Source: Capnocytophaga canimorsus (GTDB lineage: Bacteria; Bacteroidota; Bacteroidia; Flavobacteriales; Flavobacteriaceae). Taken from it: a stretch of 64,000 nt of DNA. Below, one piece after another: positions 9,459 through 18,071 of this stretch. The notes under the pieces are model-generated. The model saw only the letters and a list, made by a program, of their open reading frames with translations, ran no database searches and was not told the origin of the DNA. The stretch's first letter is position 1; every line of letters begins with the position of its first letter. The position numbers were made by a program, and so were the translations under genes. Location: the NCBI RefSeq assembly GCF_002302565.1, contig NZ_CP022382.1, positions 629,001 through 693,000 on the forward strand, given 5' to 3'.

Positions 9459-9496
9459 ATTTTATAGTAACTAAAATTTATTATTGAGTAAAAATA

Positions 9497-10735
9497 CTAA
9501 CGGGTAATGTTTACACTACTCGCCCCTCCTACCCCAATGGCTTGGTCATACAAAGTCCCTGGAGCTCTATAATAAACAATCACCGTATAATCATTTTCGG
9601 TTTGTTGGAAATTACCTCCAATACCATTGAAATCAACCCTATCGGCAGATTTAACCGCAAAATTATAATTATAAAATCCTTGCTTTAACAAAACTTTTCC
9701 GTTAAAAACACCGGCAGATTCGTCATACGATAACTTATAAGCATCTGAAAGTTGATAATTGGAGAACTTCCCATAAACATACACTGATTTTGACCAAAAC
9801 TCAGGCAAGCCTTCCAACGAAAAATGTACCCAAGTATAGTCGGCATTATCGTGCGGATTTTCGCCGTGAATGGTAGCCACTATAAAATTACCATTGATGT
9901 CTGGATTATAAGTATATACACGATTTGCTCTGCTTATTGATGTAAATAAATAATGGTGAAAAGATTCCGTTTGTTCTACGCGATACACCCCTGAGGAAGG
10001 GGTACGAATGTCTTTATTTTCAAAGTATAAAAATTCATTCCCCCCATCGAAAGCAGCTTGTTCATCGTAACGATAAATGAATTCACCTCCCATCGTGTAC
10101 TGAGGTTTGAGATGATGGATTGCCGTATCCCAACGATAATTTTGTAAAACGGTTACCTTTACACTCTCTTTAGGATTTTGAATTTGTAAGGCTTGTCCTT
10201 TTATGGTGAATTGTACCACTTGTTTGGTATCAAAAAAACGCATATCGCGTGAGCGTTTGATATTGACTTCTACCCCCACCGAAGGCGAATACACTACGAA
10301 TTTGCGTGAGAATATCAGGTTACCACTTTGGTCTGTTACCGACAGTAAGTAATTACCCGTAAGCAAAATACGCAGATGTTCGGAAGGAAAATCTATGCTG
10401 TAATGTGAGTATGGTTGTAAAGTGGTGTTAGAATTGCTTGACGGATAAATGTATTGGTCATCCATACCGCGCAAGTATTCACTCTTTAGCAAAGATGAGG
10501 GTTGCCAATCGGCATTGTAGTGGGTAATTTGATATCGGTATATGGCTTCATCGGCATTCAAGTCATCAAAACGAAGTGTAAAAGGTTCGTTTAAACGAAT
10601 AATCGGAAAATGTGTTTTTTCGTTACCCGAAAATAATATGGTTTTGATATGCGAGGGCGGTTCCTTCTCCTGAACAGGAGATTGAGCATACCCAATACTA
10701 CACAACAATACCAAAAACAAAAAACTATATTTCAT
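9497..10735 (-). CDS. Type IX secretion Plug-like protein (DUF5103)
   Basis: A signal peptide (ends GYAQ) is followed by about 390 residues of beta structure matching the DUF5103 family. These include the early KTILFSGNEKTHFPIIRLNE motif, the YRYQITHYNADWQPS region, and the C-terminal VYVYGKFSNY, GFYNYNF and NDYTVIVYYR motifs. The family member in Flavobacterium johnsoniae closes the SprA translocon pore on the periplasmic side. It thus points to a functional T9SS, though no other T9SS gene is in this window. The PAP2 gene lies 15 bp upstream and is probably co-transcribed. Confidence 0.88.
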   Translation of the reverse strand: MKYSFLFLVLLCSIGYAQSPVQEKEPPSHIKTILFSGNEKTHFPIIRLNEPFTLRFDDLNADEAIYRYQITHYNADWQPSSLLKSEYLRGMDDQYIYPSSNSNTTLQPYSHYSIDFPSEHLRILLTGNYLLSVTDQSGNLIFSRKFVVYSPSVGVEVNIKRSRDMRFFDTKQVVQFTIKGQALQIQNPKESVKVTVLQNYRWDTAIHHLKPQYTMGGEFIYRYDEQAAFDGGNEFLYFENKDIRTPSSGVYRVEQTESFHHYLFTSISRANRVYTYNPDINGNFIVATIHGENPHDNADYTWVHFSLEGLPEFWSKSVYVYGKFSNYQLSDAYKLSYDESAGVFNGKVLLKQGFYNYNFAVKSADRVDFNGIGGNFQQTENDYTVIVYYRAPGTLYDQAIGVGGASSVNITR

Positions 10736-10750
10736 AAACCTTATTTGTTT

Positions 10751-11323
10751 TTAAATTTGGACATTTACAATCTTTCGTATAGCCCATTTGCTCAAAAGAT
10801 AGAACAAAAATCCTACCAAACCACCAATAAGCATTCCTGTAATTACATCAGTAGGAAAATGAACCCCCAAATAGATACGACTATAGCCCACTAAAGCCGC
10901 CCATAGCAATAAAATAGTGGTTATACCACGTATTTTGTGCGAGAAAATAAGACCAAAGAAAACCGCCACCGCCATAGAACTGGCTGCGTGAGCTGAGAAA
11001 TAACCATACTTTCCACCACAGACTACTACACGTATCTGTTCTGATAACGAAGGGTCGTGACACGGACGTAATCGTTCAAAACCGTATTTGAATAGGTTGG
11101 CTAATTGGTCGGTAGCAACCACCATAAGGGCTACCCCCACCAAAACAAGAAGCGTTGCTTTCCATTTCAGATATCTAAAACAGAAAAGCAACAACAACAA
11201 ATACAAAGGCAGTGCCGAAAATTTGTGACTGACGAACAGCCAAAAATTATCCCACGAATTTGTTCCTAATCCGTTGAGCCACAAAAAAAGTTGCTTGTCT
11301 TTCTCAATGATAAACTCAAGCAT
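10751..11323 (-). CDS. PAP2-family membrane phosphatase
   Basis: About five membrane segments and all three PAP2 motifs: K79-x6-R86-P87, FSAH (H112) in place of PSGH, and S148-R-x5-H155-x3-D159. These residues form the phosphohistidine site of undecaprenyl-diphosphate, phosphatidylglycerol-phosphate or lipid A phosphatases. The substrate is unknown; a role in undecaprenyl phosphate recycling is plausible. It lies 1 bp from the small upstream gene and 15 bp from the Plug-like gene, suggesting one transcript. Confidence 0.88.
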   Translation of the reverse strand: MLEFIIEKDKQLFLWLNGLGTNSWDNFWLFVSHKFSALPLYLLLLLFCFRYLKWKATLLVLVGVALMVVATDQLANLFKYGFERLRPCHDPSLSEQIRVVVCGGKYGYFSAHAASSMAVAVFFGLIFSHKIRGITTILLLWAALVGYSRIYLGVHFPTDVITGMLIGGLVGFLFYLLSKWAIRKIVNVQI

Positions 11324-11324
11324 A

Positions 11325-11555
11325 TTATCCTTGGTATCGGTCTATCTCTCTTTCGTAAAAGGCATTGGCTTGTTCGATGAGATTTTCAGCCTCTGTTTCA
11401 AGCTCTTTGGTATCTTCTTCGTCAAATTCTTCCAACCATTCCACCTCGTCAGTTTCCAAATTCAACACAAATCGAGGATATTCGGTGTGAATAACAAATA
11501 TCGCATCTGGAAAATCGGTATTATCTCCCAATAAAAATTTAGGAAATGAACTCAT
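11325..11555 (-). CDS. Small acidic conserved protein
   Basis: A 76-residue protein that is very acidic in its second half (EVEWLEEFDEEDTKELETEAENL in part). It has a short N-terminal beta region (AIFVIHTEYPRFVLNLET) and no signal or membrane segment. It stands directly before the PAP2 gene (1-bp gap) and 23 bp after ackA, in the same direction. I do not recognise a function. The coding call rests on operon-like spacing and a protein-like composition. Confidence 0.6.
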   Translation of the reverse strand: MSSFPKFLLGDNTDFPDAIFVIHTEYPRFVLNLETDEVEWLEEFDEEDTKELETEAENLIEQANAFYEREIDRYQG

Positions 11556-11578
11556 ATTACATTCTTTAGTTATTAAAC

Positions 11579-12796
11579 TTAATTTTTTGTTGCTTGTATT
11601 AAAGCTACTGCCTCGTGAGCAATTTGTAATTCTTCGTTAGTAGGAATAATCAAGATTTTTACACGACTGCTATCGGATTGTATCTCTACTGTATTTTTGG
11701 GGCGATTGAGCGTCTTGTTTTTATCCTTATCTAACTCAATGCCTAAGAAATCCATCTCTTGGCAAACCAACTCGCGTAACAAATCATCATTTTCTCCTAA
11801 TCCAGCGGTAAAGGTAATGCTATCCAATCCGTTGAGTATTGCAGCGTAAGCTCCGATGAACTTTTTAATACGATACGCATACATTTGATAGCAAAGCACG
11901 GCATTAGGGTCGTTTTGGAAATATTTATCCGAAACATCACGAGCATCGGAGCTTCCAGTAAGCCCAAGCATTCCGCTTTGTTTGTTCAAAATATCCTTCA
12001 CTTGCGAGAAAGAAAGCCCAAGTTGCTCACCAATGAAGAACACCACCGATGCGTCAATGCTTCCGCAACGCGTGCCCATCACCAGTCCGTCCAAAGGGGT
12101 AAGCCCCATAGAGGTATCCATACATTGTCCTTGCTCGTTTACCGCTGCCATACTTGAGCCGTTGCCCAAATGGATGGTAATATTTTTTATCTTCGGATTA
12201 TTAAGGTGCTGACGTGCTTGAGCATCAACAAACTTATGGCTGGTTCCGTGAAACCCATAAGCACGAATGCCATATTTTTCATAAAACTCATTAGGTATGG
12301 CATAGCGAAATGCCTTTGGAGGCATTGTTTGATGAAAAGCGGTATCCATTACCGCTACGTGCTTGGCTTTTTTAAATATCTTTTCGGCAACATTGATACC
12401 CGACAAGTGCCCTGGATTATGCAAAGGCGAAAGCGGAACAAGTTTTTCTATCTCTTGTTTTACCGCTTGGGTAATGAGCGTGGGTTTTACTAATTTTTCT
12501 CCTCCGTGTACCACCCGATGCCCTATAACCTGAATTTCATCTGGATTTTTTATCACCCCCACCTCAGGGTCAGTAAGCAAATCAGAAACTAATTGCATCG
12601 CTTCTTCGTGATTAGCAATAGGCAATTCTTTCTTTACCTCTACTTCTTGCCCGTTTTTCAGAGCTACATATTTGATTTTACTTCCTTCAATACCGATGCG
12701 TTCTACCAAACCTTTGGCAAGAGCAACACCCGTTTGCGCATTGATAAACTGATACTTTAACGATGAACTTCCTGAATTTATAATAAGTATTTCCAT
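11579..12796 (-). CDS. ackA: Acetate kinase
   Basis: Makes ATP and acetate from acetyl phosphate. It has the ASKHA-fold signatures IINSGSSSLKYQ at the start, RVVHGGE, the active-site DTAFHQTMP, FHGTSHK, HLGNGSS and LTPLDGLVMGTRCGSID. At 405 residues it is full length. Its partner pta lies 2.9 kb upstream in the same direction, separated by a cassette of two genes and repeats; in relatives the two are normally adjacent. Confidence 0.96.
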   Translation of the reverse strand: MEILIINSGSSSLKYQFINAQTGVALAKGLVERIGIEGSKIKYVALKNGQEVEVKKELPIANHEEAMQLVSDLLTDPEVGVIKNPDEIQVIGHRVVHGGEKLVKPTLITQAVKQEIEKLVPLSPLHNPGHLSGINVAEKIFKKAKHVAVMDTAFHQTMPPKAFRYAIPNEFYEKYGIRAYGFHGTSHKFVDAQARQHLNNPKIKNITIHLGNGSSMAAVNEQGQCMDTSMGLTPLDGLVMGTRCGSIDASVVFFIGEQLGLSFSQVKDILNKQSGMLGLTGSSDARDVSDKYFQNDPNAVLCYQMYAYRIKKFIGAYAAILNGLDSITFTAGLGENDDLLRELVCQEMDFLGIELDKDKNKTLNRPKNTVEIQSDSSRVKILIIPTNEELQIAHEAVALIQATKN

Positions 12797-13066
12797 ATAA
12801 CTATTTTTAGCTTCCTTTTAAGGGCGTAAAGATACAACATTAAAAAATTAAAAGATTAAAAAAATTAAGAAAGAATAAAGAAATAAGAAACAAGGAAAAG
12901 GTTACTATTCATCACTAACTACTATTGCCTACTGCCTTAAAACTTCGACTTCGCTCAGCTTAAGAGTAAGCCATTTGCTAAAAACTAAAAAAACAGCCTT
13001 CAACTAAAAACCGTCAAAGGCTGTGAATATTTAAAAATTAAACTCCATTTGAAAAATAATTATGAT
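12797..13066. other. Intergenic region with dispersed repeat copies
   Basis: No gene is visible. It holds the first copies of two sequences (12896-12931 and 12937-12961) that recur on the other side of the cassette at 15545-15580 and 15449-15473. Confidence 0.7.
12896..12961. repeat. Direct repeat copy 1 (ackA side)
   Basis: 36 bp (starts AAAAGGTTACTATTC) are identical to 15545-15580. The next 25 bp (TTAAAACTTCGACTTCGCTC, ends AGCTT) are identical to 15449-15473. Both are in the same orientation, flanking the two-gene cassette between ackA and pta. Confidence 0.85.
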
Positions 13067-13549
13067 TTACAAGGTAGGAGCTTCGGGTTTGGCGCCTTTT
13101 TTACCCTTAGGGAAGCGTTTACCCAGATCCTCATAAATGGCTTTGGCTTCAGCATCGCCTGTTTTGGCAAAAAGTTTCACATTTCCGTAATAATACAAGG
13201 CTTGTACATAGGCTTCGTGTCCGGTAAGTATAGTAGTATCTTTTAGTTGCTCTACCACCTGCTGCGTAACTGCCAATATGGGCAATAACCCTTGATGGGC
13301 ACTAAAATCTTTTTTAAATTCCTCCGTATTAAGCATAGAAGGTACAAATTTAGGATTACTATTGATGTATTCTGACACTTTACTTACAAATGCCAATGTT
13401 TTATCACCCATTTTAGGCAACGAGGCACGTTCTTCAAGAGTAAGATTTCCCATATACGGAGCCAATAACTCCTTAATCTCTTGTAGTTTCTGACTTACTT
13501 GTGTGGTTACCTGCTCGGGCAACACTACACTGATTAAATTTCTACTCAT
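13067..13549 (-). CDS. Conserved protein of unknown function (160 residues)
   Basis: A soluble, mostly helical 160-residue protein without signal peptide. It starts MSRNLISVVLPEQVTTQ and ends in a Lys/Pro-rich tail (FPKGKKGAKPEAP). It is probably a Bacteroidota-specific hypothetical protein; I do not know its function. It lies in the cassette between ackA and pta. A tandem array of seven 7-bp units sits 65 bp upstream of its ATG, in the place where a promoter would be. Confidence 0.65.
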   Translation of the reverse strand: MSRNLISVVLPEQVTTQVSQKLQEIKELLAPYMGNLTLEERASLPKMGDKTLAFVSKVSEYINSNPKFVPSMLNTEEFKKDFSAHQGLLPILAVTQQVVEQLKDTTILTGHEAYVQALYYYGNVKLFAKTGDAEAKAIYEDLGKRFPKGKKGAKPEAPTL

Positions 13550-13613
13550 CGCTATTTAAAGATTTAAAAAATAAAATTTTAAGGGGGGTAAGTTTCAAGT
13601 TTCAAAGTGCAAG

Positions 13614-13662
13614 TTTTAGGTTTCAGGTTTTAGGTTTCAGGTTTTAGGTTTTAGGTTTCAGG
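13614..13662. repeat. Heptamer tandem repeat TTTYAGG x7
   Basis: Seven head-to-tail 7-bp units in the order TTTTAGG, TTTCAGG, TTTTAGG, TTTCAGG, TTTTAGG, TTTTAGG, TTTCAGG, with only the C/T third-to-fourth position varying. It lies 65 bp upstream of the 160-residue gene. Confidence 0.9.
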
Positions 13663-13830
13663 TTCCTTCCTATTGCCTCTTTGGAGAAGTTACCCCAAGG
13701 ATAAGGAGGTCTTTATACATAGACAAAATTAAAAATCCTAAACTTCAAATACTATCCTTCATTCTTCCTTAACTCCCAACTTATCTATCCCCTAATCTCC
13801 AATTGCTAAAAGTCAATCACTCATAACTTA

Positions 13831-14886
13831 TTACAATTCTTTATCTTTACCGTTTTCAAACTGATATACTTTCCAGTTTTTCATTTTTGCCTCAATTACT
13901 TTCGCAGCGTCTGGAAGCTCATTACCTTCCTCAGCACTATCTTTCATTTGGATATAAACCTTCGCTTCATCACTGGTACTACGTTCAGGCAAAGCACCCA
14001 ACACGGCATTCATTGCCGCCTTTTTGATTTGATTGTTATCAAAACTTAGCCATCCTAAAGATTTATTTTGACTAATATCCAAAGTAGTAAGTCTGTTATA
14101 GTAACATTCCAATTTTTTCAAAGCCTTATTCTGACTAACATCTATAATAGTTAGGAAATTCATTTGACACCACAAATTCTGTAAAGCTGTATTTTGGCTT
14201 ACATCTAAAATAGTTAGCGAATTATTTAAACAATTCAACTCCTCCAAAGCCTTATTATTTTCTACACTCAAGTTGTATAGTTTGCCATTAGAGCAATTCA
14301 AGGTAGTTATTTTTCCGTAAATGGTTATAGTTCTTGCCCCTAAGGTATAGTTCTTTTCTTGATCAAAAGTTATATTTGTTTCACTATGTTGTTTCTCTCC
14401 ATCATTATTAAGGTCTATCCATATACCATATCGGTATTTGGGGTCTGCTTTGATATAAAGTGCTATCTGCTCTCCTACCGATTTTCCAGTTTCTAAAATC
14501 ATATAGCCGTCTTCAGCTTCCACAGAGTTGATTCTGGCATTTAGTACAATAACTTTACACGTGGCGGTTTTACCATTTGTCGTAGTAGCGGTAATTTCGG
14601 CTCGCCCTCTGGATTTGGCAAAGATTTTACCATTAACATCTACCTCAGCTACATTAGGAGCAGAACTTACCCAAGTAAGTTTTTTGTCGGTGGCATTCTC
14701 AGGAGTTATCGTAGGGACGATGGTGGTAGTTTCGCCTATTAGCATCGTAAAGTCAGGCTTACTGATTTGTACTTCGGTAATTTCTACCACTGGGGTTGAC
14801 TCATCACTCTTATTACAACTACTCATTAACGGTGCAACGGCTATCATACCGATAGCAAGCATACTGCGGAAATTTGTTTTTCTCAT
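13831..14886 (-). CDS. Surface lipoprotein with Ig-like (BIG2) domain and leucine-rich repeats
   Basis: A signal peptide ends at MSSC (Cys24). The residues after Cys (NKSDE) resemble the K-(D/E)-rich lipoprotein export signal described in Capnocytophaga canimorsus, so display on the cell surface is likely. A BIG2-type domain covers about residues 35-115 (ITPENATDKKLTWVSSAPNVA). About four LRR units of about 21 residues follow (LEELNCLNNSLTILDVSQN and similar) near 205-290. Related proteins bind host or matrix ligands, but the ligand here is unknown. The gene sits alone in a repeat-rich cassette. Confidence 0.82.
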   Translation of the reverse strand: MRKTNFRSMLAIGMIAVAPLMSSCNKSDESTPVVEITEVQISKPDFTMLIGETTTIVPTITPENATDKKLTWVSSAPNVAEVDVNGKIFAKSRGRAEITATTTNGKTATCKVIVLNARINSVEAEDGYMILETGKSVGEQIALYIKADPKYRYGIWIDLNNDGEKQHSETNITFDQEKNYTLGARTITIYGKITTLNCSNGKLYNLSVENNKALEELNCLNNSLTILDVSQNTALQNLWCQMNFLTIIDVSQNKALKKLECYYNRLTTLDISQNKSLGWLSFDNNQIKKAAMNAVLGALPERSTSDEAKVYIQMKDSAEEGNELPDAAKVIEAKMKNWKVYQFENGKDKEL

Positions 14887-14912
14887 AATATTATTTTTTT
14901 TTAGAATTGTAA

Positions 14913-14920
14913 CAAAAATA
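14913..14920 (-). promoter_or_regulatory. -7 box of the LRR lipoprotein gene
   Basis: On the minus strand this reads TATTTTTG, matching TAnnTTTG, 27 bp before the ATG. Confidence 0.45.
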
Positions 14921-15150
14921 AGTCTTTTTTAAACATCTTATTGTTAAATATACCTTAAAAATAAGGCAGTTAGCCATTAGCTATGATACTCTTCACTTCT
15001 GTCACTTCCTCGCCTAAACTTATATAGCTGAATCTATATAGTTTGGTCGCACTCTAAAATTCCTCTTTGAAAAGAGGAAATCTGTAAAAATAGGGTATGT
15101 ACCAAAGATACGGAGGATGTTTTTAAAAGTCATTTAGTTATAATTCGTAG

Positions 15151-15375
15151 CTTTTGGCTTAGTGTTTCAAGCTTAAAGCTTGAAACACTAAGCTTTTTCG
15201 TTAAAATTTTAACCTTTGAACTCAAAGCTTTAACCAAAAAGCTTAAAACTTTGAGCTTTTAGCTTAATGATTCTACCTTTTTGTTAAAAATTTTAAGCTT
15301 TAGGCTTGATATTCCAAGCTAAAAGCTCGGTGTTCTTCGCTTTTTACTTCATATTTCGACCTTTAAGCTTGATAT
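15151..15375. repeat. AAGCTT-rich palindromic tract
   Basis: The core is a near-perfect palindrome: 18-nt arms (15157-15174 and 15176-15193, starting GCTTAGTGTTTCAAGC) around one base, followed by five T. Further self-complementary pieces follow: GTTAAAATTTTAAC, CTCAAAG/CTTTGAG, and AAGCTT at least five times in 225 bp. Confidence 0.85.
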
Positions 15376-15448
15376 AAGGAGAAAGAAACAAGCTTCAAAG
15401 AAAAAGTTACTACTATTTGTCACTGATGCCTATTATCTTCAAACTATT

Positions 15449-15580
15449 TTAAAACTTCGACTTCGCTCAGCTTGATAGTAAGTAATTTACTAAAAGTGTA
15501 AAAGAGAAAGAAATACTTAAAAGAAAAAGAAAAAAGCCTCAAGCAAAAGGTTACTATTCATCACTAACTACTATTGCCTA
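15449..15580. repeat. Direct repeat copies 2 (pta side)
   Basis: 25 bp at 15449-15473 and 36 bp at 15545-15580 are identical to the ackA-side copies at 12937-12961 and 12896-12931, but in swapped order and 71 bp apart. Confidence 0.85.
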
Positions 15581-15607
15581 ATGCCTATCACCTATTGCCT
15601 ATTACCT
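15573..15607. repeat. Heptamer tandem repeat ATTGCCT x5
   Basis: Five 7-bp units: ATTGCCT, AATGCCT, ATCACCT, ATTGCCT, ATTACCT. Two further units (ATTGCCT, ACTGCCT) occur in the ackA-side copy. Confidence 0.8.
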
Positions 15608-15706
15608 TAAAACTGATACGCTAATGATTAAAATCAACAAAGGCAACATCGCTGTTGCCTTTGTCATTTCAACTATAAAAATAAATTATAAAATGAAAAC
15701 GCTATG

Positions 15707-17791
15707 TTATTCTTTCATTACCGATTGAATAGCGGTAATAAGCACCGTATTGTAAATATCAGGAATGGTAGCCCCACGACTTAGGTCATTTACTGGCTTT
15801 TTCAAACCTTGTAGCATCGGACCAATAGCAAGAGCGCCCGTTTCACGTTGTACAGCTTTATAGGTATTATTTCCAGTATTCAAGTCAGGGAAAATAAGCA
15901 CATTAGCTTGTCCTGCTACTTTTGAATCAGGCATTTTGCTTTTACCCACTTTGGGGTCAACGGCAGCATCATACTGAATAGGACCTTCTACTAACAAATC
16001 AGGACGTTGAGTTTTGACTATTTCTGTAGCCTGACGTACCTTATCTACATCAGCACCACTGCCTGAACTTCCTGACGAGTACGAAAGCAACGCCACACGA
16101 GGCTCTATACCGAAAGCCTTTGCCGAATCGGCAGAAGTTATAGCTATTTCGGCAAGTTGCTCGGCAGTAGGGTTAGGCACAATGGCACAATCGCCATAGA
16201 CCAATACTCTGTCGTGCAACAACATAAAGAATACGGAAGAAACCGTATTTACTCCAGGTTTGGTTTTAACGAATTGTAAAGACGGACGAATGGTATGTGC
16301 CGTAGTATGCACCGCTCCCGATACCATACCGTCGGCATCGCCCATAAAGACCATCATCGTTCCGAAATAAGAAACATCAAGCATAAGGTCTTCCGCTTGA
16401 GGGAGTTCCATTCCTTTGGATTTACGCAAGTCATACAATTTCTGGGCATACGCCTTGTATTTAGGACTTTCGATAGGATTGGTTATCGATATGCGACGTT
16501 CGTCCCATTTCAGCCCAAGTGCATTAACACGGTCGATAACTTTCTCTTTATTACCCAAAATGGTCAGATACACCAGTTCATCGGTTGCCAATTGTGAAGC
16601 AGCAATCAGAATACGGTCGTCCGTTCCTTCAGGAAGCACGATGTGTTTCTGAGCTTTACGTGCGGTTTGCACCATATTGTATTGGAACATTCGTGGGGTA
16701 ATGGTATCGGATTTGAAAGCTGAAATACGCTCGTTGAGTCCGTCCACTTCAGCATATTTTTCAAACAATTGAATGCTTAAACGTATCTTTTCGGTGTTTT
16801 CTGGATAGATTTTCGATTTTATTTTGCCGATACGATTGGCAGTTTCAAAAGTTCCGCTTTTAGCCAGCATAATGGGCATTATTTTGTGAGTCCCGTCTAA
16901 AATCTTAACAATAGATTTTTCTAAAGAGAAACCACCATAAAGTACAATTCCAGCCACACGTGGGTAATTGGTGGAATTACTTGCCGTTACTGTACCTACA
17001 ATCAAATCAGAACGGTCAGCAGGAATTACAGCCAAACAATTCTCGGAAATATGTTGCAAGAAATTGTGCAACTGCATTCCCCCAACGATGGTTTTTTGTG
17101 TGGTTACATTGATATTTTCGCCTTTATAAAGAAAAGTGGCTTCAAGAGCTTCAGCAATTTCTTTTAGGGTTGGTCTGCCCAGCTCCTCTTCATTAGGAAT
17201 TACCGAAAAAAGAATCTCTTTAAAGGTTTGTTGTAGTTTGGCTTTAGTATCCTCATCGGCATTTTTAGCTTTATTGATAAAAGCCCCAATGACTTGTACT
17301 TCGGCTTCCAAAAGGCTATTGATTTCCATCTGAACGTGCTCGATGAGTTCCTGCTCCGATGAAAAATTATCTTTAAGCACCGCCAAAACTGGAATGTTTA
17401 AGCTCTGTGCTAAAAGAGCGTTGAAATTAACATCAAATACGTTGCTTTCCTCTACCAAATCGGTACCTTCTACCAAGACAAAGTCAAAACGACTTTCCAA
17501 AGCCTTGTAACGCTTGATGATGGTATCGTACACCTCTCCTATCTTCCCCTTATTTTTCATTGCGGCTACCTCCGCACGGGTAAATACGTAGGCTTCATCG
17601 TATTCCATTTCGATATTAAAATGGGCGAGCATTGTAGCAATATGATTATCTTTCTGGGTTTTACTCTCCAAAATGGGTTTAAAGTAACCTACCTTAGGTG
17701 TATTACGCATAACCATTTGCATCACCCCTAAACTTACCAACGACTTGCCGCTATAAGCATCAGGAGTGATTATATAAACCGATTTATTCAT
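15707..17791 (-). CDS. pta: Phosphate acetyltransferase (long form)
   Basis: Interconverts acetyl-CoA and acetyl phosphate; with AckA it forms the acetate/ATP branch. The N-terminal third (VYIITPDAYSGKSLVSLG) is the P-loop-like dethiobiotin-synthetase-type domain. A DRTGG domain lies in the middle, and the catalytic PTA_PTB domain from about residue 370 (VLPEGTDDRILIAA, SYSSGSSGSG, GPIQYDAA) ends the protein. At 694 residues it is full length. A minus-strand TAAATTTG -7 box lies at 17864-17871. Confidence 0.95.
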   Translation of the reverse strand: MNKSVYIITPDAYSGKSLVSLGVMQMVMRNTPKVGYFKPILESKTQKDNHIATMLAHFNIEMEYDEAYVFTRAEVAAMKNKGKIGEVYDTIIKRYKALESRFDFVLVEGTDLVEESNVFDVNFNALLAQSLNIPVLAVLKDNFSSEQELIEHVQMEINSLLEAEVQVIGAFINKAKNADEDTKAKLQQTFKEILFSVIPNEEELGRPTLKEIAEALEATFLYKGENINVTTQKTIVGGMQLHNFLQHISENCLAVIPADRSDLIVGTVTASNSTNYPRVAGIVLYGGFSLEKSIVKILDGTHKIMPIMLAKSGTFETANRIGKIKSKIYPENTEKIRLSIQLFEKYAEVDGLNERISAFKSDTITPRMFQYNMVQTARKAQKHIVLPEGTDDRILIAASQLATDELVYLTILGNKEKVIDRVNALGLKWDERRISITNPIESPKYKAYAQKLYDLRKSKGMELPQAEDLMLDVSYFGTMMVFMGDADGMVSGAVHTTAHTIRPSLQFVKTKPGVNTVSSVFFMLLHDRVLVYGDCAIVPNPTAEQLAEIAITSADSAKAFGIEPRVALLSYSSGSSGSGADVDKVRQATEIVKTQRPDLLVEGPIQYDAAVDPKVGKSKMPDSKVAGQANVLIFPDLNTGNNTYKAVQRETGALAIGPMLQGLKKPVNDLSRGATIPDIYNTVLITAIQSVMKE

Positions 17792-17863
17792 TGTTTATAA
17801 TTAAAATTTATTAAAAATGATTAAACAGATAAGTAAAAAATTCCTTTTCAATAAAGAAGTATG

Positions 17864-17871
17864 CAAATTTA
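17864..17871 (-). promoter_or_regulatory. -7 box of pta
   Basis: Minus-strand TAAATTTG, 73 bp before the ATG. Confidence 0.45.
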
Positions 17872-17927
17872 GGAATTCTTTTTGCAATGAAAAAGTAAAA
17901 TCATCGAAATCTTTATAAGTAAAACCA

Positions 17928-18071
17928 TTGATTTATATCAGATTTTTAGAACTTGGTTACAAGGCGGATAAAGACAACGAGTACCTTATGGGGCTTTTCC
18001 CCAAGAACGTTGTAAATTGCTTTACTTCATTAGTTTTTTCAATGATATTCAGTGAGTGCTATCGGAATTGA
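17928..18071 (+). other. Possible gene remnant at the end of the CRISPR array
   Basis: A 47-codon frame (TTG start, or open from 17919) reads RFLELGYKADKDNEYLMGLF, then KNVVNCF, and stops within the decayed repeat. The first 25 residues have a coding-like composition. The part VVNCF is encoded by the half-repeat at 18009. It is too short to call a gene; it may be the remnant of a gene cut by the array, or chance. Confidence 0.2.
18009..18023 (+). repeat. Orphan 5' half of the CRISPR repeat
   Basis: GTTGTAAATTGCTTT is identical to nt 1-15 of the 47-bp repeat, the part that pairs with tracrRNA. The rest of this repeat is missing. A GGGG-CTTTT-CCCC hairpin lies just before it. Confidence 0.7.

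Larger units (their letters stand above)
14921..15706. other. Long gene-free, repeat-rich region between LRR lipoprotein gene and pta
   Basis: No coding frame of interest in either strand. It contains an AAGCTT-rich palindromic tract (15151-15375), second copies of the direct repeats, and a second heptamer array. It is clearly unlike normal intergenic DNA in this window. Confidence 0.7.

Noticed and set aside
13614..13662. A CRISPR or telomere-like array
   Set aside because: Units of 7 bp with no spacers; a simple tandem repeat inside a chromosome.
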